DNA from: an uncultured bacterium
GTDB taxonomy: Bacteria; Cyanobacteriota; Vampirovibrionia; Gastranaerophilales; Gastranaerophilaceae
Reading direction: 5' to 3'
DNA length: 7,672 nucleotides
Assembly (NCBI GenBank): GCA_900554095.1
Contig: USGC01000082.1
Span: 1 to 7,672 of the forward strand
Both the position numbers and the translations under genes were made by a program. Shown in pieces: positions 1 through 6,017 of the stretch. Within the stretch, counting starts at the first letter, position 1. Each line of letters starts with the position of its first letter. The notes beneath the pieces were generated by a model that worked only from the letters and a program-made list of their open reading frames with translations, was not told the origin of the DNA and did not search any database.

Positions 1-672
1 AAACCGGCTTCATCAATGCTCACAATGCGTGATGACATGTCAGGTGCAGCTTGCGTTTTAGGTGTTATGAGCGCCCTTGCGAAATTGCAGCCTGAAGTTG
101 AAGTCCACGGAATTATTGCTGCATGCGAAAATATGCCGTCAGGAAAGGCTTACAAACCGGGCGACATCCTAAAAGCCAAAAACGGCAAGACAATCGAAGT
201 TGACAACACTGACGCCGAAGGCCGTTTAACTTTAGCAGATGCACTTTGCTATGCAACAGAATTAAAAGTTGATGAGATAATTGACCTTGCAACTTTAACC
301 GGAGCCTGCGTTGTGGCACTCGGCACAGTGGCCTCAGGAATTATGGGCAACGACAAGGAAATGATTAACAGGCTCGTCGAAACTGCAAAAGCCAGCGGTG
401 AAACGTTCTGGGAATTACCAATGTTCAGCGAATACAAAAACAGTCTAAAATCAGAAATTGCTGATATGAAAAACACGGGTTCACGTATGGGCGGGGCGTC
501 AATTGCTGGAATATTTTTGAAAGAATTTGTCGGCAGCAAAGATTACATCCCAAAATGGTGCCACATAGACATTGCCGGCACAGCGTTTATTGAAAAACCG
601 CAGAAAGAATTTATTTCAGGCGCAACCGGCGCCGGTGTCAGAACACTGCTTAACTATTTGAAAAAAGCTTAA
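1..672 (+). CDS. pepA: Leucyl aminopeptidase (M17 family), C-terminal part
   Basis: This is the C-terminal catalytic half of a cytosolic, two-metal leucyl aminopeptidase, which removes N-terminal residues from peptides. The frame is already open at base 1, so the gene starts outside the window; the first in-frame ATG (base 16) is internal. The 223 visible residues match the stretch from E. coli PepA Lys282 to its C terminus (about 222 residues), so the domain is complete from that point. The first codon is the equivalent of catalytic Lys282, followed by metal-ligand Asp at visible residue 12 (RDDMSGAA). The family signature NTDAEGRL lies at residues 69-76, giving Asp71, Glu73 and catalytic Arg75. 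Further conserved blocks are LATLTGA, ADMKNTGSRMGG and WCHIDIAGTA. The missing part would hold the N-terminal domain and the remaining metal ligands. A hairpin terminator follows the stop directly. Identity is very secure; only completeness is limited. Confidence 0.97.
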   Translation, partial: KPASSMLTMRDDMSGAACVLGVMSALAKLQPEVEVHGIIAACENMPSGKAYKPGDILKAKNGKTIEVDNTDAEGRLTLADALCYATELKVDEIIDLATLTGACVVALGTVASGIMGNDKEMINRLVETAKASGETFWELPMFSEYKNSLKSEIADMKNTGSRMGGASIAGIFLKEFVGSKDYIPKWCHIDIAGTAFIEKPQKEFISGATGAGVRTLLNYLKKA

Positions 673-674
673 CC

Positions 675-706
675 AAGAAGGCGGAGAAATTTCTCTCCGC
701 CTTCTT
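675..706. terminator. Bidirectional rho-independent terminator
   Basis: A perfect 13-bp inverted repeat, AAGAAGGCGGAGA (675-687) with its complement at 694-706, encloses a 6-base loop. The GC-rich core and T-rich flank (ACTTTTATT) on the plus strand fit an intrinsic terminator for pepA, whose stop codon ends 2 bases before the stem. On the minus strand the stem is followed by GGTTAAGCTTTTTTC, with a T6 run, and it starts 17 bases beyond the stop of the convergent small gene. One hairpin therefore probably ends both transcripts. Confidence 0.9.
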
Positions 707-723
707 ACTTTTATTGAAATTCT

Positions 724-1149
724 TCAACCCCAGGATTTATAATCTAAAACTTTTGGATCAAAAGAATCTAAAGAAATGGCTTGGGATATTGCCCCTTCCA
801 TATGGACTAAATCTTCAAACTTAGCTGACAGATTTTCTAATTGGTCTTCAATTTGTTTGTTAACTTTTATAATATCGGTTTTGCTTTTAATATTAATTAA
901 GCTTATATCATTAAGCATACCTAATAATGCCCCTGTGGCCGCCCCCTTAAGTAAAGGCTTTGCTAAATCCAATATTTCATTTTTATCAACTGAATTATCA
1001 GCATTAACATTGCCTTTTACCTGTGCCCAGATGCTGCTTTGCTCCAGCGTGTTTTGATTTGTGTTTACTTTACCTTGTTTTTGGGCATTGAGAGACGCTT
1101 TTCCAACTGTAGCTGCGCCGGGTTTGATAGAATTAACATTGTCAGTCAT
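724..1149 (-). CDS. Hypothetical protein with a single EF-hand-like motif
   Basis: I do not recognise this 141-residue protein as a named family. The start is well supported: AAAGGAG (1156-1162) lies 6 bases before the ATG. There is no signal peptide. Residues 1-45 are rich in N, Q, K, S and T and probably disordered. Residues 47-58 (NVNADNSVDKNE) fit a 12-residue EF-hand calcium loop: Asn, Asn and Asp at loop positions 1, 3 and 5, Val at 8, Asp at 9 and Glu at 12, with Asn in place of the usual Gly at 6. A short possible helix (SSIWAQV) precedes it and ILDLAKPLLKG follows. Residues 64-87 are hydrophobic and glycine/alanine-containing; residues 89-125 look like an amphipathic or coiled-coil helix. 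The protein ends in YKSWG. Reliance on Asn rather than Asp makes calcium binding uncertain. The gene is downstream of the amidase on the same strand but 176 bp away, so it probably has its own promoter. The coding call is good; function is unknown. Confidence 0.82.
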   Translation of the reverse strand: MTDNVNSIKPGAATVGKASLNAQKQGKVNTNQNTLEQSSIWAQVKGNVNADNSVDKNEILDLAKPLLKGAATGALLGMLNDISLINIKSKTDIIKVNKQIEDQLENLSAKFEDLVHMEGAISQAISLDSFDPKVLDYKSWG

Positions 1150-1170
1150 AATATGCTCCTTTCATACTTT

Positions 1171-1182
1171 AGGATATATCCT
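1171..1182. promoter_or_regulatory. 12-bp perfect palindrome in the leader of the EF-hand-like gene
   Basis: AGGATATATCCT is a perfect 12-bp palindrome 21 bases before the start codon of the minus-strand small gene. The flanking DNA is very AT-rich and contains several TATA-like hexamers on the minus strand (for example TATAAG and TATAAA), so the transcription start is probably close by, but I cannot choose one -10 box. Position and symmetry suit an operator for a dimeric regulator. This is inference; a short AT-rich palindrome can arise by chance. Confidence 0.35.
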
Positions 1183-1247
1183 ATTTATATATCTCTTATA
1201 CCCTTATAAAGTATTTTTGCCTCAAACAATTGACACGCGGGCATCGC

Positions 1248-1270
1248 ATCCTATCCTATCCTATCCTATC
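1248..1270. repeat. Pentanucleotide tandem repeat (about 4.6 copies)
   Basis: A perfect 5-bp-period repeat of 23 bases reads ATC followed by four CTATC units on the plus strand, or GATAG units on the minus strand. It lies 98 to 121 bases upstream of the start of the minus-strand EF-hand-like gene and beyond the 3' end of the amidase gene. The repeat core ATCCT also forms one half of the palindrome at 1171-1182. Short repeats of this kind can change copy number by strand slippage. The rest of the 1150-1325 spacer holds no gene that I can support. Confidence 0.9.
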
Positions 1271-1325
1271 AATGAGTATACCTGGATTTTAGCCATTTTT
1301 AAATTCATCTTTACATTTCGTTACA

Positions 1326-2672
1326 TTAATTCTTTAAATACTCTTCAATACCGTCGGCAATGGCTTTTGCTGTTTGCTTTTGAAACTCTTTGTTTATAAG
1401 TTTTGCATTGTCATCCGGGTTTATTAAATATGCAACCTCAATCAATATCGAAAGCGCCTCAGTGTTTCTGACAACCGCAAGGCTGCCTTTTCTTACCTTG
1501 TCATCGTTTGTCGAAAGCTGTTCCATCATTGTTCTCATAATACTGTCGGCTAAAGGTTTTGACTGATTATAATAGTAATAAATACTAGTTCCGCTGTTCT
1601 GCAAAGGATCTGCATTGTCAGGCAGTGCATTCCCGTGAATGCTGATAAACATCATTGAATCATTTTTATTTGCAATTTCAACACGGTCATACAAACCCAC
1701 ATTATCGTCGCCGCTTCGCGTCATCATAACATTTGCACCGCGGGCTTTAAGTTCATCGTATAAATTTTTCGTGATTGCAAGATTTATTTCTTTTTCCTTA
1801 TGCCGCAAACAGCCGATTGCGCCGATTTCGTCGCCGCCATGTCCCGCATCTAGTGTTATTTTAATATTTTTGAGTGGATTTTCGTCATTTATTTGAGGAA
1901 ATTTTCTTATCTTTAAAACAAACGTATTGCCTTCAAATTTTCCGCTATAACCTGCCAATTTCTGCTTTAGTGGGAAATTGAAGCTAAAAGTATTGTTTTC
2001 GTAGTCTTTTACATTATAGAAATTTACAATGAAAGGGTATCCGCCTTCTATAACGTAAGGCGTTTTCTTGTCGAATTTTATGTTAAATATATAGAAATCA
2101 TTGTCTTCAGTAACTGTGCGGTCAAGAAGTTTGGCAGGGGGATTCCCCTCAATTGATACAACATCATTTTTAGCAATCCAAGCTGTGCGTTCATTGTTTA
2201 AAATAACTCTGTAAAATCCGTTTTTTTCACCGTCAATGCTTAGGGGCATTCCTGCTGAATAGTGGGCAATACGGTTAATACCTCCGTCAACAGGCGTTGA
2301 ACGAAGCGGAGTCCAATCTTTTGTTGTGGCATAATTCAACTTGTTCTTATACTCTACCAGGTTACAAGATGAAGAATTTGTGTTTTGAGGGCGCGGGTTT
2401 GTAATTTCAAAAACCTTTGTTTCGCCGTTTTGCTCAATCACAAATCTGTTTTTGCCGTATTCAAGTTTGACAGCCTTTGCAAACCCGCCTGATGTGTGAA
2501 CCGGTACAACTTCTCCATTAATTTTTAAAGGTGTATTCACTGAGGCTGAGCCTACGAAAAATGTTGACGGTGATTGTATCGTTACAGTATTTTTCTTTGG
2601 ATAAACCACGTCAAGTGCATATGCTGCCTGCGTTAGCAGCAAAATAATTGATGTTAATATATAAAATCTCAT
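1326..2672 (-). CDS. Exported N-acetylmuramoyl-L-alanine amidase (Amidase_3)
   Basis: This 448-residue zinc amidase should cut the bond between MurNAc and L-alanine in peptidoglycan, outside the inner membrane. A signal peptide covers residues 1-19 (hydrophobic core 4-13, likely cleavage after AYA). Residues about 22-92 resemble a small beta-sandwich of the Ig-like/glucodextranase-B type (FFVGSA, LKINGE, GKNRFVIE). Residues about 110-177 look like an SH3-like wall-binding domain (TPLRSTP, GFYRVILNN, AWIAKNDVV). Residues about 180-262 form another beta-rich region of uncertain family. The catalytic domain is about 269-447: His278 in DAGHGG, Glu293 in KEKEINL and His346 in SIHGNA are the expected zinc ligands, and Glu412 in LIEVAYLINPDD is the catalytic glutamate. 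No key residue is missing. The ATG has no visible Shine-Dalgarno site, and a good promoter places transcription start almost on it. The gene is divergent from ftsI. Function is secure; a role in daughter-cell separation like AmiC is inferred. Confidence 0.96.
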   Translation of the reverse strand: MRFYILTSIILLLTQAAYALDVVYPKKNTVTIQSPSTFFVGSASVNTPLKINGEVVPVHTSGGFAKAVKLEYGKNRFVIEQNGETKVFEITNPRPQNTNSSSCNLVEYKNKLNYATTKDWTPLRSTPVDGGINRIAHYSAGMPLSIDGEKNGFYRVILNNERTAWIAKNDVVSIEGNPPAKLLDRTVTEDNDFYIFNIKFDKKTPYVIEGGYPFIVNFYNVKDYENNTFSFNFPLKQKLAGYSGKFEGNTFVLKIRKFPQINDENPLKNIKITLDAGHGGDEIGAIGCLRHKEKEINLAITKNLYDELKARGANVMMTRSGDDNVGLYDRVEIANKNDSMMFISIHGNALPDNADPLQNSGTSIYYYYNQSKPLADSIMRTMMEQLSTNDDKVRKGSLAVVRNTEALSILIEVAYLINPDDNAKLINKEFQKQTAKAIADGIEEYLKN

Positions 2673-2678
2673 GACTAT

Positions 2679-2706
2679 ATTATATAATAAACTTTTTTAC
2701 ATACAA
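2679..2706 (-). promoter_or_regulatory. Sigma-70-type promoter of the amidase gene, predicting a leaderless mRNA
   Basis: On the minus strand, TTGTAT (2706-2701) and a perfect TATAAT (2684-2679) are separated by 16 bases. Only 6 bases (ATAGTC) lie between the -10 box and the ATG at 2672. Transcription should therefore begin at or within a base or two of the start codon, leaving no room for a ribosome-binding site; none is visible. The -10 match is perfect, but the region is AT-rich and the start site is untested. Confidence 0.6.
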
Positions 2707-2721
2707 TTACCTCTTTGTCAG

Positions 2722-2737
2722 GTTAATTTTCGTTAAT
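2722..2737. repeat. Helically phased GTTAAT direct repeat between divergent promoters
   Basis: GTTAAT occurs at 2722-2727 and 2732-2737, exactly 10 bp apart, about one helical turn. It lies between the amidase promoter and the ftsI promoter, just upstream of the amidase -35 box. Two copies on one face of the helix could bind a regulator affecting both directions. The motif is short and AT-rich, so chance is a real alternative. Confidence 0.3.
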
Positions 2738-2747
2738 ATTTCATGAT

Positions 2748-2776
2748 TTTAAAATTCCTTATGATAAAATTATAAT
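2748..2776 (+). promoter_or_regulatory. Probable promoter of the ftsI-murE-nagA operon
   Basis: A perfect TATAAT at 2771-2776 follows a weak -35 (TTTAAA, 2748-2753; 4 of 6 consensus bases) with 17-bp spacing. Transcription would start near 2783, directly before the GGGGAG ribosome-binding site (2785-2790), which lies 6 bases ahead of the GTG start of ftsI. The untranslated leader would be only about 14 bases. As no promoter is visible in the 14- and 12-bp gaps downstream, it probably serves all three genes. Confidence 0.55.
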
Positions 2777-2796
2777 TAGACATAGGGGAGAAAATT

Positions 2797-4515
2797 GTGA
2801 GAGATAGGCAGCCTCAAAAGGCAAAGGAAAAAAGATTAAAAAGATTTGATAAACTTCTCGGCTGGCTTCACGTATTTTTTGCAGGATTTGCTGCCGCATT
2901 GATAATCTATTTGTTTTTTGTAATGGTGATTGATGTTGGCAAATACCGTGTCAGAGCGAGAAACCAGCGTATTGGCAGAACCTTTGCAATGCGCGGTGAT
3001 ATTTACGACAGAAACGGAATTAAACTCGCTACTGATAAAGTTTATTCAGATGTATACGCTCATCCGGCAAATTATGATTCATCTCCTGAGGAACTTGCCA
3101 AAACTCTTGCACCGATTTTGAAAATGCCAAAAGATGAACTCCTCGCTAAACTCAAAAAGCCCGGCCCAGTTATTACAATTAAAAAAGATATTGATAGAAC
3201 TTCAGCAAAAGAAATTGCAAAATTACATCTAAGAGAAATTTCAATGGGCAAGAAAAACACCCGTGAATACCCGCAAGGTACTCTTGCTGCACACGTTTTG
3301 GGTTATTATAATTTTGACGCTGATATTGCAAACGGTGTCGAATATACAGCAAAAGATAAGCTTGAACATGTCGAAAATGCCGTTAAGCTTCAACGCACAA
3401 GAGACGGAAAAATTATATACGATTTTTCAACTGATCCTGTTGCAACCACTAAAAATCCAAAAGGCCAGGATATAACTTTAACAATTGATGCCGCAATTCA
3501 GCATATCTGCGAAAAAGAACTTGAGAAAATGGTTACGGAAAAACAAGCCTTGCGCGGCACTGTTATTGTTATGAACCCCAAAAACGGCGAGATTTTAGCC
3601 TATGCAGTTTATCCGACTTATGATCCAAACAATTACCGTAAAGCATCGCAGGCTCAGATTAAAAACTGGACTTTAACAGATGTATTCCCGCCTGGTTCTA
3701 CATTTAAAACGATTACTGTTGCAAGCGCGATGGATTTAGGCAAAATTAACCCGTCGTCAAGGATTTTAGACACAGGCAAAACCACTATTGGCAACTGGGA
3801 AATTAAAAACTATGATTACGATGTTCACCCTTACCCAGGCGAGATTTCGCTTGAATATTTGTTTGAGCACTCCAGCAACATAGGCTCTATCAATGTCGCA
3901 AAAACTATGACACCAAAAGAGTTTTACGACTGTCTGAAGAAATTCGGCTTCGGTTCGCGTACAGGAATTGATTTACCCGGAGAATCTGTCGGGCTTTTAC
4001 CTTATTGGGCACAGTGGGATAAAGGTATTCAGGCGACAATGGCTTACGGATACGGAACGTCTGTTACTGCAATGCAAATGATTTCAGCCGTTTCCGCACT
4101 TGCAAACAATGGTGTGAGAGTAACTCCGCATATTATCAAATATTCACAAGAAGAATTTGATTCTAAAATTCATCACACTCAAGTTATCTCACCTCAAACA
4201 GCCCAGTCAATTACAAAACTTTTAGCAGCAAGTGTGAACAACGGACGCTCTGTTATTAAAATGGACAAATACAATGTCGCAGCAAAAACCGGGACTTCCC
4301 GAAAACCAAAAGAGAATTCTGCAGGTTACACACCATATACATATACTTCAACCATAGGCTATCTGCCGGCTTCTAACCCGCAGGTGCTGATATACGTTAT
4401 GGTTGACAGTGCAAAAGTCGGCGCTATTTGGGGAAATACAGTCGCAGGCCCCGTGTTTAAAGAAGTGGCAACCCAAATTGCAAGAATTATGAACCTTAAA
4501 CCTGATAAAATTTAA
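2797..4515 (+). CDS. ftsI: Class B penicillin-binding protein, division transpeptidase FtsI (PBP3/SpoVD type)
   Basis: This is an inner-membrane peptidoglycan DD-transpeptidase that cross-links peptide stems during division. It has 572 residues, close to E. coli FtsI (588). A basic cytoplasmic tail (residues 1-20) leads to one membrane anchor (about 22-46). The PBP dimerisation/pedestal domain covers about 55-215 and begins with the conserved MRGDIYDRNG (65-74). The transpeptidase domain is about 225-565, with the three active-site motifs intact: Ser301-x-x-Lys304 (GSTFK), Ser359-x-Asn361 (SSN) and Lys497-Thr-Gly (KTGTS). No C-terminal PASTA domain follows, unlike Firmicute SpoVD. The start is GTG with GGGGAG 6 bases upstream. 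It is the first gene of a tight operon, 14 bp ahead of murE; the ftsI-murE order is the classic division and cell-wall (dcw) arrangement and favours FtsI over the elongation enzyme PBP2/MrdA. The amidase gene is divergent from it. Confidence 0.95.
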   Translation: MRDRQPQKAKEKRLKRFDKLLGWLHVFFAGFAAALIIYLFFVMVIDVGKYRVRARNQRIGRTFAMRGDIYDRNGIKLATDKVYSDVYAHPANYDSSPEELAKTLAPILKMPKDELLAKLKKPGPVITIKKDIDRTSAKEIAKLHLREISMGKKNTREYPQGTLAAHVLGYYNFDADIANGVEYTAKDKLEHVENAVKLQRTRDGKIIYDFSTDPVATTKNPKGQDITLTIDAAIQHICEKELEKMVTEKQALRGTVIVMNPKNGEILAYAVYPTYDPNNYRKASQAQIKNWTLTDVFPPGSTFKTITVASAMDLGKINPSSRILDTGKTTIGNWEIKNYDYDVHPYPGEISLEYLFEHSSNIGSINVAKTMTPKEFYDCLKKFGFGSRTGIDLPGESVGLLPYWAQWDKGIQATMAYGYGTSVTAMQMISAVSALANNGVRVTPHIIKYSQEEFDSKIHHTQVISPQTAQSITKLLAASVNNGRSVIKMDKYNVAAKTGTSRKPKENSAGYTPYTYTSTIGYLPASNPQVLIYVMVDSAKVGAIWGNTVAGPVFKEVATQIARIMNLKPDKI

Positions 4516-4529
4516 CAAAGGAGAAGATA

Positions 4530-6005
4530 ATGAAACTTGATGAATTAATTGAGCACTTAGATTACAAAGATTTAATAAATTTTAAAAACGTTGAAATTTC
4601 AGGAATTTCTTACAACTCAAAAACTACTAAAAAAGGCGATATATTTATTTGCTTAACGGGTGAATACGCAGACGGGCACGAATATGCAAAAAATGCAATT
4701 GAAAACGGCGCTGTTGCACTTTTGGTCGAACACGGCGTTGATGCCGGAAAAATTCCTCAGGTAGTTGTGTCTTCAACACGCCGCAAAATTGCTGATATTG
4801 CAGACAGGTTTTATTCTTCTCCTTCAAAAGGAATTAATTTAATAGGTATTACCGGCACAAACGGAAAAACAACAGTAACGCATTTAATACAAAAAATTCT
4901 CGAAGAAACCAACCAAAAATGCGCGCTTATTGGTACTTTAGGCTACAAACTGTCTTCATCAGGAGAATACAGAGACGCAAAACACACAACCCCCCAAGCA
5001 CCGGAATTACAAGCTACACTTAGAATGATTAAAGATGTTGAAAAAATTGACAATGTTGTTATGGAAGTAAGTTCGCACGCACTTGAGCAAAACCGTGTTG
5101 GCGGCTGCTGCTTTAACGGCGCTGTTCTTACAAATTTAACTCAAGACCATTTGGATTACCATATTACTATGGACAATTATTTTGAAGCAAAAGCGCTTCT
5201 TTTTAAAGGTTTAAAAGAGGGTGATTTTGCCGTAATAAATGCAGATGATGCTTATGCTCAAAGATTTTTGGATGTTATACCTCAAGGGGTTAAAAAATAT
5301 ACCTATGGGGTTAAAAATAATGCTGATGTAAAAGCTGAAGACATTCATTTTTCACTTAACGGCGCGGAATTTACACTTAAAGCACAAGGCGCCTCTCACA
5401 GAGTAAATCTTCACATGAACGGTATGTTCAGTGTGTACAATGTTTTGGCAGCAGTAACAGCTTCTATCGCAATGGGAATAGAAATTAAGACGGCTCTCAA
5501 GGCGCTTGAAAATGTAAAAGGCGTTGCAGGCCGATTTGAAGTTGTTGCCAAAAAGCCGCTCGTAATTGTAGATTATGCACATACGCCTGATGGTTTGGAA
5601 AATGTTTTGAAATCAGCACGCGAAATTACACCTGAAAACGGCCAGTTGATTTGTCTTTTTGGATGCGGAGGCGACAGAGACGCAACCAAACGACCTAAAA
5701 TGGGTGCAATCGCTGAAAAAATTGCAGATAAAATCGTTATAACAAGCGACAACCCCAGAAGCGAAGACCCGCAGCAGATTATAACAGATATAATAGCAGG
5801 TTTGAAATCAGTTAATCCCGAAACCATTACTGTAGAACCCGATAGAGGTCATGCAATAGCGCTTTTAAAAACAATTGCCGGGAATAACGATGTCGTCGTC
5901 ATCGCAGGAAAAGGCCACGAGGATTATCAAATTCTCAAAGACAGGACCATTCACTTTGACGACAGGGAAGAAGCAAAAAAAGTATTCGAGGCAAGTGTAA
6001 TTTAA
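4530..6005 (+). CDS. murE: UDP-N-acetylmuramoyl-L-alanyl-D-glutamate--2,6-diaminopimelate ligase
   Basis: MurE is the cytoplasmic ATP-dependent ligase that adds the third residue of the peptidoglycan stem peptide to UDP-MurNAc-L-Ala-D-Glu. It has 491 residues, a full family length. The N-terminal UDP-binding domain is about 1-100. The central ATPase domain has the P-loop GITGTNGKTT (106-115, Lys113), TTPQAPEL (153-160), NLTQDHLDYH (202-211) and Lys221 in EAKALLF, the site expected to be carbamylated. The C-terminal domain carries DYAHTPD (348-354), DNPR (407-410) and GKGHEDYQ (460-467). DNPR is the known signature for meso-diaminopimelate rather than L-lysine, so the wall should be of the DAP type. 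The start ATG has AAAGGAG (4517-4523) 6 bases upstream, and translation is probably coupled to ftsI. The stop codon is in the same frame as the following nagA-like gene. No mraY or murF follows, so the dcw cluster is broken here. Confidence 0.98.
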   Translation: MKLDELIEHLDYKDLINFKNVEISGISYNSKTTKKGDIFICLTGEYADGHEYAKNAIENGAVALLVEHGVDAGKIPQVVVSSTRRKIADIADRFYSSPSKGINLIGITGTNGKTTVTHLIQKILEETNQKCALIGTLGYKLSSSGEYRDAKHTTPQAPELQATLRMIKDVEKIDNVVMEVSSHALEQNRVGGCCFNGAVLTNLTQDHLDYHITMDNYFEAKALLFKGLKEGDFAVINADDAYAQRFLDVIPQGVKKYTYGVKNNADVKAEDIHFSLNGAEFTLKAQGASHRVNLHMNGMFSVYNVLAAVTASIAMGIEIKTALKALENVKGVAGRFEVVAKKPLVIVDYAHTPDGLENVLKSAREITPENGQLICLFGCGGDRDATKRPKMGAIAEKIADKIVITSDNPRSEDPQQIITDIIAGLKSVNPETITVEPDRGHAIALLKTIAGNNDVVVIAGKGHEDYQILKDRTIHFDDREEAKKVFEASVI

Positions 6006-6017
6006 AAGGAGACAGCT

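Noticed and set aside
249..539. Minus-strand open frame inside pepA
   Set aside because: It is the antisense shadow of a strongly conserved M17 peptidase region.
1230..1257. TTGACA followed after 16 bases by TATCCT on the plus strand, a possible promoter
   Set aside because: The -10 match is poor and falls inside the tandem repeat. The only DNA downstream on that strand is the antisense of the amidase gene, with no supported gene.
1271..1325. Possible terminator after the amidase stop
   Set aside because: I found no stable inverted repeat followed by a T-run in the minus-strand direction.
776..1399. Plus-strand open frames (776-1057 and 1061-1399) opposite the small gene and the amidase 3' end
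   Set aside because: They are antisense to better genes, lack ribosome-binding sites and have compositions that look like translated complement or AT-rich spacer.
2748..2753. TTTTAAAA palindrome overlapping the ftsI -35 region as an operator
   Set aside because: An 8-bp pure A/T palindrome is expected often in DNA this AT-rich.
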